From NCBI GenBank assembly GCA_016707585.1, contig JADJHL010000008.1, positions 744,001-808,000 of the forward strand: 64,000 bases of DNA, written 5' to 3'. This document shows positions 26,626 through 34,269 of this stretch, piece by piece. The stretch comes from Ignavibacteriales bacterium (GTDB lineage: Bacteria; Bacteroidota; Ignavibacteria; Ignavibacteriales; Ignavibacteriaceae). The translations under genes and the position numbers were made by a program. A model generated the notes under the pieces. That model saw only the letters and a program-made list of their open reading frames with translations. It was not told the origin of the DNA and did no database searches. The stretch's first letter is position 1. The number at the start of each line of letters is the position of its first letter.

Positions 26626-28041
26626 TTATTTGTACTTAACTTCCATATGATAATCCCATTTATCAAAGTAAATATTTCCACCTTTCCATTCCACTTCACC
26701 TCGCTGAAAATCAACAGTTTCACTTCTTGGAAATTTTTTTGCTGGTGAAAGTTCTTTTGAATATTCATCATTGATAATTAAGTGATAAGCATCGATACTT
26801 CCAAGAAAAAAATATTTTTCATCATCAAATTCAGATTCAACCAATCCAAATGATTGATCAACAGGAAGCCAGCCATAACCTTCAAAATAAACTTCACACC
26901 AATCGTGTAAGTTCACTTCACCGGGATGCAGCATCCAGCCACTTTGCCATTTTGAAGGAATTCCATTGTATCTGCATAAAGTCATAAACAATAAAGTTTT
27001 GATTCCGCAATCACCGTGTTTGTTTGCAATGCAATAATCTGAAATATTTTCAATCGTGGAATATTCTCTTGCACCAGCCCACGGAATATTATCAGAAATC
27101 CACATAAAGATTTTTTTTGCAACTAAATATGGATTTTTTTCATCACCAACAATCTTTTCAGATAGAGATTTTATTTTATCAGTAAATTCAATATGAGGCA
27201 ATCTTTCAGCAGTAAAAGTTTTATACAATTCAGAATTTTTGTTATAAGGTTTTATCAATTCTGGTGTAATTAAATTTGATTCATTGTAATTCGTTACTTC
27301 TAGTTTCATAATAAAAACTGTTGGCTGATCTTTTACTGCAATTTTTTCTAAAAATAATGTTCTCTGTAAAAAATCATTTTCAGCAATTTGGAATTTATCT
27401 GAATTTACTTCAATCAATTTAATGTTGGTTTGTCTTGTGTGTCCTTCTCTTGGATAGGGAAGCCAGCATTTTATTATTTCTCCATCGGGAACCACATTTG
27501 GATTAACTGTAATCGTGTAATTTAAATTAAACGTTACAGGTTTAACTAAACTTTCCTGTCCGTTTGCGGCTTCATCCAAAACTTCAGGAATGTACTTTTC
27601 TAAAAATTTATCTAATGGATCTTTTTGAAATCCATCAACTAATTCTTTTTGTTTTTTTGTTTCCTTGTTTATTCTAAAAAGATTGGATGCAGCTCGAGCA
27701 AAGTACCATTTTTGTCCATCGATAATTATAAACTCAAGTGATCCATCATTTTCCCAATTAGCTAAATCAGATTCATTTGCATTTGGATAATACTTTTGAA
27801 CAAACTTTAATACATCATCTGTAGTTTTGTTAAAATCTTTTCTTATTCTATCCAATCTTTCTTTTTCAAATTGAAGCTCAGTAATCTCATCAGCATTTAG
27901 AATATTTGATTGTAACTTATTATCAATTAATTCTGTTGCTTTAGTAAACTCTCCAGCATTAACTAAACTATTGATTTCTAGAAATCTTGTTTGTGCTGAG
28001 ACAAAAGTTGTAATCATAGCTATTAAAATTATTGATTTCAT
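26626..28041 (-). CDS. Secreted transglutaminase-like cysteine protease-fold protein
   Basis: About 471 residues from the ATG at 28041 (MKSIILIAMITTFVSAQTRF, a signal peptide). Longer frames upstream only translate an extragenic palindrome. The transglutaminase core has the triad Cys in KHGDCGIKTLLFMTLC, His in NLHDWCEVYFEGYGW and Asp in LPVDQSFG. The preceding domain (about 150-310) looks like the beta-rich N-terminal part of Bacteroidota transglutaminase proteins (LNYTITVNPN, WLPYPREGHTRQTN). Such proteins may be peptidases or cross-linkers in the periplasm. It is transcribed with the YkfC-like endopeptidase 3 bases downstream, which suggests a role in cell-wall peptide processing (inference). 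Confidence 0.88.
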   Translation of the reverse strand: MKSIILIAMITTFVSAQTRFLEINSLVNAGEFTKATELIDNKLQSNILNADEITELQFEKERLDRIRKDFNKTTDDVLKFVQKYYPNANESDLANWENDGSLEFIIIDGQKWYFARAASNLFRINKETKKQKELVDGFQKDPLDKFLEKYIPEVLDEAANGQESLVKPVTFNLNYTITVNPNVVPDGEIIKCWLPYPREGHTRQTNIKLIEVNSDKFQIAENDFLQRTLFLEKIAVKDQPTVFIMKLEVTNYNESNLITPELIKPYNKNSELYKTFTAERLPHIEFTDKIKSLSEKIVGDEKNPYLVAKKIFMWISDNIPWAGAREYSTIENISDYCIANKHGDCGIKTLLFMTLCRYNGIPSKWQSGWMLHPGEVNLHDWCEVYFEGYGWLPVDQSFGLVESEFDDEKYFFLGSIDAYHLIINDEYSKELSPAKKFPRSETVDFQRGEVEWKGGNIYFDKWDYHMEVKYK

Positions 28042-28055
28042 TTTTTTCTTTCTAT

Positions 28056-28085
28056 TGAGCCATTCCACCTTCGCAGGAATGACAA
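28056..28085. repeat. Single-unit extragenic repeat, CATTCC...GGAATG type
   Basis: CATTCC (28061-28066) pairs with GGAATG (28076-28081) around ACCTTCGCA. It is a half-unit of the same family as the double hairpin at 57117-57183. It lies between the transglutaminase start and the divergent acyltransferase gene. Confidence 0.55.
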
Positions 28086-28167
28086 TAATAATTACTTTCA
28101 AACTTATAACAATTTAAAACATATTTCACTAAAGTTTACTTATTTTTGTTTTAACAATTTCAATTCA

Positions 28168-29316
28168 ATGGAAAAAATTATGAAACCTTCCGATCGTTTG
28201 CTTTCGCTTGATGTGTTTAGAGGAATTACAATTATGGGAATGATACTTGTAAATAATCCCGGAAGCTGGGGTGCAATTTATCCACCACTTGAACACGCAA
28301 AATGGCATGGATGTACACCAACTGATTTAATTTTTCCATTTTTTCTATTCATTGTTGGCGTTGCAATTTCTTACTCACTTACAAAACGCAAACAACAAGG
28401 CGGAGATATGAAAAGTCTTTACCTGAATATATTTAGAAGAACAGTTATTCTTTTTGCTCTTGGATTAATATTAGCTGGATTTCCGTTTGGATTATTTCTT
28501 GGTCACGAATTTTCCTGGAGTACGATTAGAATTCCCGGTGTGTTACAACGTATTGCAATTGTTTATATGATTTCATCGATTCTATTCTTAACTACAAATA
28601 CAAAATTTCAATATTGGTTTACGGCTTTTATTCTCGTTCTTTATGGAGTATTGATGACTTTAGTTCCAGTTCCAGGAATTGGATATTCAAACTTAGAACC
28701 AACAACAAACTTTGCAGCTTGGATTGATAATTTATTTTTGCAAGGTCATATGTGGTCAGCTACAAAAGTTTGGGATCCCGAAGGATTACTTTCAACACTT
28801 CCTGCAATCGGCACTGCTATGCTCGGAATTTTTACAGGCAATTGGTTAAGAAGTGAAAAAGATCAAACCACAAAAACTGTTTGGTTATTTATTTGGGGCG
28901 GCGTTTTAATGGTTGCTGGTTGGATTTGGAACGGTTGGTTTCCAATCAACAAAAACATCTGGACTAGCTCTTATGTTTTATATACTGGCGGACTTGCATT
29001 GAATTTTCTTGGTTTTTGTTACTGGTTTATCGATGTAAAAAAAATTACCTGGTGGATCAAACCATTTCAGGTTTATGGAATGAATGCAATTACAGTTTTC
29101 TTTTTATCAGGTATAGTTGGAAGATTAATGGGCATGATTAAATGGCAACTAGGCGATGGCTCGATGATAAATGTTAAGGATTATTTATTTCAAACTTTCT
29201 TTTTATCGTGGTTGCAACCAATAAATGCTTCATTAGTCTGGGCACTTGTTTACATTTTAGTCTGGCTTGGTTTAATGTGGATACTTTATTCAAAGAAAAT
29301 TTTTATAAAGGTTTAA
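28168..29316 (+). CDS. DUF5009 membrane acyltransferase (heparan-alpha-glucosaminide N-acetyltransferase/NagX-like)
   Basis: 382 residues with about ten transmembrane helices. The N-terminus RLLSLDVFRGITIMGMILVN and the following HAKWHGCTPTDLIFPFFLF are signatures of the HGSNAT/NagX family. The His in the WHG segment is a conserved polar site near the membrane entrance. The human homologue moves acetyl from acetyl-CoA across a membrane to glucosamine; NagX-type bacterial proteins occur in amino-sugar clusters. Here it fits with the amino-sugar and murein genes. Alternative start at 28180, which would have GGAAAAA upstream. A lipocalin gene starts 2 bases after its stop. Confidence 0.85.
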   Translation: MEKIMKPSDRLLSLDVFRGITIMGMILVNNPGSWGAIYPPLEHAKWHGCTPTDLIFPFFLFIVGVAISYSLTKRKQQGGDMKSLYLNIFRRTVILFALGLILAGFPFGLFLGHEFSWSTIRIPGVLQRIAIVYMISSILFLTTNTKFQYWFTAFILVLYGVLMTLVPVPGIGYSNLEPTTNFAAWIDNLFLQGHMWSATKVWDPEGLLSTLPAIGTAMLGIFTGNWLRSEKDQTTKTVWLFIWGGVLMVAGWIWNGWFPINKNIWTSSYVLYTGGLALNFLGFCYWFIDVKKITWWIKPFQVYGMNAITVFFLSGIVGRLMGMIKWQLGDGSMINVKDYLFQTFFLSWLQPINASLVWALVYILVWLGLMWILYSKKIFIKV

Positions 29317-29317
29317 T

Positions 29318-29845
29318 ATGAAAAATATTTTATTTATTCTATTATTTTCTGGATTTGTAATGGCTCAACAAAATCCACCAACAACTGTAAAATATGTTGA
29401 TCTAAAAAAATATGTTGGATTGTGGTATGAATTTGCAAAGATTCCAAACAGTTTTCAGGATCAGTGCGTAAAGAATACAACTGCAAAATATACTTTAACT
29501 GATGATGGCGAAATTAAAGTTACAAATTCCTGTATTGATGAAGATGGGGAAGAAGATGCTGCAGATGGAGTTGTTAGAGTTGTTGATAAAAAATCCAATG
29601 CAAAATTAGAGGTTAGCTTCGTAAGCTTTTTTGGATGGAGACCTTTTTGGGGGGATTATTGGATTATCGGTCTTGATGAAAACTATCAATGGGCAATTGT
29701 AGGAACTCCAAATAGAAAATACGGTTGGGTATTAAGTCGTACACAAAAATTAGACAAAGTAACTTCTGATAAAATATTTCAAATCATCAAAGATCAAGGC
29801 TATAATCCAAATAGTTTTAAGATATCCCCCAATAATCCTTCTTAA
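29318..29845 (+). CDS. Bacterial lipocalin (Blc-like), secreted
   Basis: 175 residues with a signal peptide (about 1-16, ending VMAQ) but no lipobox Cys, so periplasmic or secreted instead of lipid-anchored as in E. coli Blc. Lipocalin motifs are visible: GLWYEFAKIPNSFQ (motif 1, G-x-W), the internal YWIIGLDENYQWAIVG and PNRKYGWVLSRT (motif 2/3 region). Lipocalins bind lipids or lysophospholipids and help maintain the outer membrane. The start is 2 bases after the acyltransferase stop, so co-transcribed. The 268 bases downstream (29846-30113) hold a perfect palindrome GTTTCAATTGAAAC (about 29928-29941) and no gene that I can recognise. Confidence 0.9.
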   Translation: MKNILFILLFSGFVMAQQNPPTTVKYVDLKKYVGLWYEFAKIPNSFQDQCVKNTTAKYTLTDDGEIKVTNSCIDEDGEEDAADGVVRVVDKKSNAKLEVSFVSFFGWRPFWGDYWIIGLDENYQWAIVGTPNRKYGWVLSRTQKLDKVTSDKIFQIIKDQGYNPNSFKISPNNPS

Positions 29846-30113
29846 TTTTATATCTTTTTTAGGCATATTTTTAAGCTTAAATAAGAGTTTCTTACTCAAA
29901 TAATACTACAATTTGTTTCAATACTGTTTCAATTGAAACATAATGTCCATATTATTTTCTTCCTAATAATCACACTATTCTCAAAATTGATAAGCGCAAT
30001 GAACGGTACGTTTCATATTTGGTAGAAAAAATGCTTGTTAAGCACAAAAATTAGCGGCACAAAGGTTGAATATACGAAAGCACTAATTATTTATTGTTAA
30101 CAAGGATAATAAA

Positions 30114-31502
30114 ATGAAAAAACTGCTTTTACTCTTAGTTATTCCACTATTTACTTTTTTTATTGGATGCTCAGAGGATAAAGATGATGATCAAATCATT
30201 GATCCAGTAAACAAGGAAGTAGCATCCTGCGAAGGTTGCCATACTAATTATGCACATTTAAAAACTGTGCATACACCAGATCCACCTGTAAGCGGCGGCG
30301 GCGGATGCGGTGGTGAAGCTCCTCATATCGAACCTTATGATAGAGTATTTATGGGTGGTTCAGGATATCAAGATTTTAAAAACGATCCACACGGAAAAAT
30401 ACCTTGTACTGCTTGCCATAACGGGGTTGATAAAACTGCTGATAAAAATGTTGCTCACTCAGGTGATTTTATTAAAAAACCTACAAGCGATGCAATCTCC
30501 AAATGCGGAAGTTGTCATGCAGATATTGCTAGTAAATCCGTTAATAATATCCATCAAGGTTGGGGACAAAAAAGTATGGTTTGCCAACGTGCAGGTGTTG
30601 GAAATGTTCCTAACGGATTTGATGCTCTTAGTCAGGAAATGAAAGATGGATATAATGTTAATTGCGGTAAATGCCATGCAACTTGTGGTGATTGCCATGT
30701 TAATCGCCCAAAAGCTGGCGGCGGTGGATTATACAATTCTCACTCTTTCTTTAAAACTCCAAATATGGTAGATCATTGCACAACTTGCCATACAAGTCGT
30801 GGTGGACATGCATATTTTGGTGTTGGTGCCGGTACAGTTCCTGATGTTCACTTAACAGGAGCCGGATATAATTGTATGAGTTGCCATAGTAAACACGAAA
30901 TTCATGGTAACGGCACAATGTACGACCAAAGATATAAATATCCTGAACTTCCAAAATGTTCAAATTGTCATTCTGATATTATTAATTCAAATGCATTTCA
31001 TACTCAACACATCAGCAATCTAAGCTGTTACACGTGTCATTCACAAGATTACAATAACTGCGGTAGTTGTCATATTGGTAGTGAAGTTGGTGCAAGAGTA
31101 CATTCTCATCAGAGTTTTAAAATTGGAATGAATCCTATAAAAAATACAAAACCGCAATATGATTTTGCATTGCTAAGAAGATCTTTAATGGCACCTGATA
31201 GCTGGCAAAATTATGGAATTGCACTTCTTTCAAATTTTAATGTGGCTCCGACTTATAAATACACCACACCACATAACATAATTAAAATTACAACCCGTAC
31301 AGGATATAAAGATACAAATGGTACCTGGCAAACTTATTCAAATTGTGCAGAAGGATGTCATATATCCAAAAATTCTGACGGAAGTTATAACAATAAAGAA
31401 TTATACTTATTTGATTCTGATAATATCGAAACCTGGGAGAAGAGTGCGAATGGCGGAATTATAGTCGATGGAAAACTTCCAGCAAGCTGGCAAGTTAATT
31501 AG
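30114..31502 (+). CDS. Multihaem c-type cytochrome lipoprotein (ten CXXCH plus one CX3CH)
   Basis: 462 residues. Lipoprotein signal MKKLLLLLVIPLFTFFIGC with acidic residues after the Cys, typical of surface-exposed lipoproteins in Bacteroidota. I count ten CXXCH haem sites: CEGCH, CTACH, CGSCH, CGKCH, CGDCH, CTTCH, CMSCH, CSNCH, CYTCH and CGSCH. A final CAEGCH near residue 420 has three residues between the cysteines (CX3CH). CGKCHATCGDCH packs two sites side by side. There is also a glycine run, SGGGGCGGEAPH, that may be a linker. It could carry electrons across the periplasm or outer membrane. The next gene encodes a double-rhodanese lipoprotein 44 bases downstream, hinting at sulfur chemistry. 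I do not recognise a named family. Confidence 0.88.
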   Translation: MKKLLLLLVIPLFTFFIGCSEDKDDDQIIDPVNKEVASCEGCHTNYAHLKTVHTPDPPVSGGGGCGGEAPHIEPYDRVFMGGSGYQDFKNDPHGKIPCTACHNGVDKTADKNVAHSGDFIKKPTSDAISKCGSCHADIASKSVNNIHQGWGQKSMVCQRAGVGNVPNGFDALSQEMKDGYNVNCGKCHATCGDCHVNRPKAGGGGLYNSHSFFKTPNMVDHCTTCHTSRGGHAYFGVGAGTVPDVHLTGAGYNCMSCHSKHEIHGNGTMYDQRYKYPELPKCSNCHSDIINSNAFHTQHISNLSCYTCHSQDYNNCGSCHIGSEVGARVHSHQSFKIGMNPIKNTKPQYDFALLRRSLMAPDSWQNYGIALLSNFNVAPTYKYTTPHNIIKITTRTGYKDTNGTWQTYSNCAEGCHISKNSDGSYNNKELYLFDSDNIETWEKSANGGIIVDGKLPASWQVN

Positions 31503-31546
31503 ATAATAAATTAATATACTTAAACTAAACTTTAGGAGATCTAAAA

Positions 31547-32545
31547 ATGAAAGAACGTAAACTTTATTATTTGCTGTACTTATTTATTGCAGCAACCTTT
31601 GTGTTTTTTAATGTTGGATGTAGTGAAGATGAAGATCCAATTACACCACCAGTAACCATTGTTGAAAGTGAAGAACTAGTAAAATATTTAGAAGCAAATG
31701 GTGATTTTATAAACACATCTGCACCTGCAATGATAACTGCAACAGATTTAAATGCATTATTAAGTGGACCTGATAGTTTAAATGTTACTGTAATTGATGT
31801 TAGAGGAGCAACTGATTACGCAGCTGGTCATATAAAACGTGCTGTTAATGTAACAATTGCTAATATTTTAAATTATTATAAAACCAATAACTTACAGAAT
31901 AAAACAAAAGTTGTTCTTACTTGTTACACTGGTCAATCAGCAGCTTTTGCAACTTCAGTATTACGCTTAGCAGGTTATTCAAATGTATTTGATTTAAAAT
32001 GGGGAATGTGTAGTTGGGCTTATCCAACAAGATGGAATGATGCCAAAACTTATGGACAAACCAATCCAATTACAAAACAAACTACAGCAAATGCTAAAAA
32101 CACAGCTGGAAATTTATCAACACTTAGTACAGGTAAAACAACAGGTGCTGAAATATTAGCTGTTAGATTAGATACTTTGTTAGCTCAAGGTTATTCACCT
32201 GCCAGTATTACACGTGAAACCGTTTATGCAAATTTATCAAACTACTATATAATTAATTATTGGCCTGTTTCTGAATATGATTTAGGACATATTGAAGGCG
32301 CCGTACAATATACACCAAAAGCTGACTTGAAACTTGCAACATTTTTAAAGACCCTTCCAACCAATAAAACAATAGTTGTTTATTGTTATACTGGTCAGAC
32401 TTCAGCTCATATAGCAGTTTTCTTACGTGCTTTAGGTTATGATGCAAAATCACTTTCCTTTGGAGCTAACAGACTGTTTTATGATACTATGCCTGGTACA
32501 AAATGGGTAGATACAGAATGTAAAAACTATCCTGTAGTACTATAA
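31547..32545 (+). CDS. Lipoprotein with two rhodanese domains (1)
   Basis: 332 residues, start preceded by AGGAG (31532-31536). Lipobox Cys in VFFNVGCSEDED. Two rhodanese-like domains follow: about 60-165 with VIDVRGATDYAAGHI and catalytic-loop VLTCYTGQSAAF, and about 225-330 with EYDLGHIEGAV and VVYCYTGQTSAH. Both loops keep the active Cys that carries a persulfide. Between them is the linker LSTGKTTGAEIL, shared with the next gene. Rhodaneses move sulfane sulfur, so the pair with the multihaem cytochrome suggests oxidation or reduction of a sulfur compound in the periplasm or at the surface (inference). It is one of a tandem pair. Confidence 0.9.
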   Translation: MKERKLYYLLYLFIAATFVFFNVGCSEDEDPITPPVTIVESEELVKYLEANGDFINTSAPAMITATDLNALLSGPDSLNVTVIDVRGATDYAAGHIKRAVNVTIANILNYYKTNNLQNKTKVVLTCYTGQSAAFATSVLRLAGYSNVFDLKWGMCSWAYPTRWNDAKTYGQTNPITKQTTANAKNTAGNLSTLSTGKTTGAEILAVRLDTLLAQGYSPASITRETVYANLSNYYIINYWPVSEYDLGHIEGAVQYTPKADLKLATFLKTLPTNKTIVVYCYTGQTSAHIAVFLRALGYDAKSLSFGANRLFYDTMPGTKWVDTECKNYPVVL

Positions 32546-32563
32546 TTATTTTCTAGTTATTTA

Positions 32564-32598
32564 TTGCCTGAAGATAGAAATATCTTCAGGCAATTTTT
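32564..32598 (+). terminator. Terminator after the first rhodanese gene
   Basis: TTGCCTGAAGATA (32564-32576) pairs perfectly with TATCTTCAGGCAA (32581-32593) over GAAA, followed by TTTTTT. It separates the cytochrome-rhodanese unit from the second rhodanese gene at 32713. Confidence 0.88.
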
Positions 32599-32712
32599 TA
32601 AAGGTTGATAAAGTATTGAGTATGAAGTTAGAAAATGAATAAGTTCTTAATAATTGTTTAGATAATTTTTATTTTTTTCACAGTTGAATGCCAAATTAAA
32701 GCAAAGATTTAA

Positions 32713-33744
32713 ATGTACAATAGAATAATCATAAACCTCTTTTTTTTCATAATATTTTCTGCTATAATATTATTTAACTCAGGTTGCAGCAAAGAAGAAG
32801 AGCCAGTAACTCCACCTGAAATAAATGAGAGCGAAATTCTTTTAAACTATCTTGAATCAAATAATGATTATATAAATAATTCAAGCACATTTATTATCAC
32901 AGCTTCTGATGTAAATACGTTAAGAATTACTTTTCCGACAAAGTTACTTGTGATTGATATAAGAGATGAAGCTAAATATTCTAATGGACATATTGAAGGT
33001 GCTGTTAGGGTTGATTTTTCTAACCTTTATGAATATATAAAAACTATAAACACTGCAAGTTATACTAAAGTTGTAATTGCTTGTTGTGCAGGACAAACTT
33101 CTGCTTATGGAGTTTCTTTACTTAGAGCGATTGGTGGAAATACTAATGTGTTTTCTCTTAAGTGGGGAATGAGTTCATGGGATTCTACTTTTGCTCAAAA
33201 CTATTGGTTGGCAAATATAAGTAATGCATATGCAACGCAGTTTGTCAATACTCCATCACCAAATAAAAATCCTAAAGGGCAATTACCTGCTACACTTTCT
33301 ACAGGTAAAACGACTGGTCCTGAAATTCTTGAAGCACGAGTAAAAGAATTATTTGCTGCAGGATATGAAGTAGCAACTTTACCTGCTATTTCAGTTATGC
33401 AAAGTTTAAATAGTTACTATGTTATAAGTTATAGAACTGATGCGCTTTATCTTAATCCAGGTCATATTCCCGGATCGATAAATTATGATCCAACTTTTTT
33501 GCCTTTTAAAGGTTCCAATGATTTAACAACAATTCCAACAAATAAAACTTCTGTATTGTACTGTTTTACAGGTCAAACTAGTTCGTATGTTGGAGCATAT
33601 TTAAGACTTTTAGGTTACGATATAAAATCACTTACATACGGTTCAAACTCAATGATATATGATATTATGTTAAACGGAAATTTTACCAATACATTTATTC
33701 CCGCTAATGAAATCAAAGGTTATCCTTACGTTACTGGTAATTAG
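32713..33744 (+). CDS. Lipoprotein with two rhodanese domains (2), diverged duplicate
   Basis: 343 residues, lipobox Cys in ILFNSGCSKEEE. Same plan as the previous gene: first rhodanese domain with VIDIRDEAKYSNGHIEGAV and VVIACCAGQTSAYG, linker LSTGKTTGPEIL, second domain with HIPGSINYDP and VLYCFTGQTSSYV. The linker and loop wording show the two genes are duplicates, but identity has dropped in the rest, so the event is not recent. In this copy the first loop has two adjacent Cys (ACC), a possible extra sulfur carrier. It is preceded by its own terminator-bounded intergenic region and so may be regulated apart. Followed by a TPR gene. Confidence 0.88.
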   Translation: MYNRIIINLFFFIIFSAIILFNSGCSKEEEPVTPPEINESEILLNYLESNNDYINNSSTFIITASDVNTLRITFPTKLLVIDIRDEAKYSNGHIEGAVRVDFSNLYEYIKTINTASYTKVVIACCAGQTSAYGVSLLRAIGGNTNVFSLKWGMSSWDSTFAQNYWLANISNAYATQFVNTPSPNKNPKGQLPATLSTGKTTGPEILEARVKELFAAGYEVATLPAISVMQSLNSYYVISYRTDALYLNPGHIPGSINYDPTFLPFKGSNDLTTIPTNKTSVLYCFTGQTSSYVGAYLRLLGYDIKSLTYGSNSMIYDIMLNGNFTNTFIPANEIKGYPYVTGN

Positions 33745-33786
33745 TTATTCAAATTGTTTTAATGAATAAAGTAATTAAGATTTAAA

Positions 33787-34233
33787 ATGAGTGAGATGTT
33801 AGCAAATCAATATTTTCTTGTAAGACGCTTTTCTGAAGCAGAAAAAGTATTTGAGAAAATATTAGCTGATAATCCTAAAAATAATCTTGCCAAAAAGAAG
33901 TTGATTATTTGTTATATAAATAATGGTAAGATTAAAAGTGCTTTAGATTTATTTTATGAAGTAATCGTTAATGATATTACTGTTATTACAAGCACTAATT
34001 TAATTGATGATGATTGTCCTTGTCCTGAAATAATTACAAAGTTTGAAGGATTAAATGAACCTGGTTTATCTTATCAAACTAAGCTTGAGATAATGGGAAT
34101 GCTCTGGTTATACTGCGATTATTACAAATCAATCCAACAATTTGAAAAACTAAAAGAATTTAATCCTAACGAAATTATCTATGCAAACATCTTAAAAGTT
34201 TACAGAGATTTTGTTGTTTCTAAAATCAGCTAA
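33787..34233 (+). CDS. Small TPR-repeat protein
   Basis: 148 residues, no signal peptide. N-terminal part has a tetratricopeptide repeat: YFLVRRFSEAEKVFEKILADNPKN then AKKKLIICYINNGKIKSAL, and a second helical pair near the C-terminus (YKSIQQFEKLKEFNPNEII). The middle contains DDDCPCPEI, an acidic Cys pair of unknown role. TPRs mediate protein contacts; here the partner may be the rhodanese lipoprotein upstream, but a cytoplasmic TPR and a lipoprotein would not meet directly. A start at codon 4 is possible. Confidence in the gene is good, in the function low. Confidence 0.7.
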   Translation: MSEMLANQYFLVRRFSEAEKVFEKILADNPKNNLAKKKLIICYINNGKIKSALDLFYEVIVNDITVITSTNLIDDDCPCPEIITKFEGLNEPGLSYQTKLEIMGMLWLYCDYYKSIQQFEKLKEFNPNEIIYANILKVYRDFVVSKIS

Positions 34234-34269
34234 ACTTTTCTTACAATTCTAACATTCAAAGTATAAAAA

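Noticed and set aside
29918..29945. Palindrome GTTTCAATTGAAAC and nearby GTTTCAATA words considered as CRISPR repeat remnants
   Set aside because: Only one or two short copies occur, with no regular spacers and no cas gene in the window.
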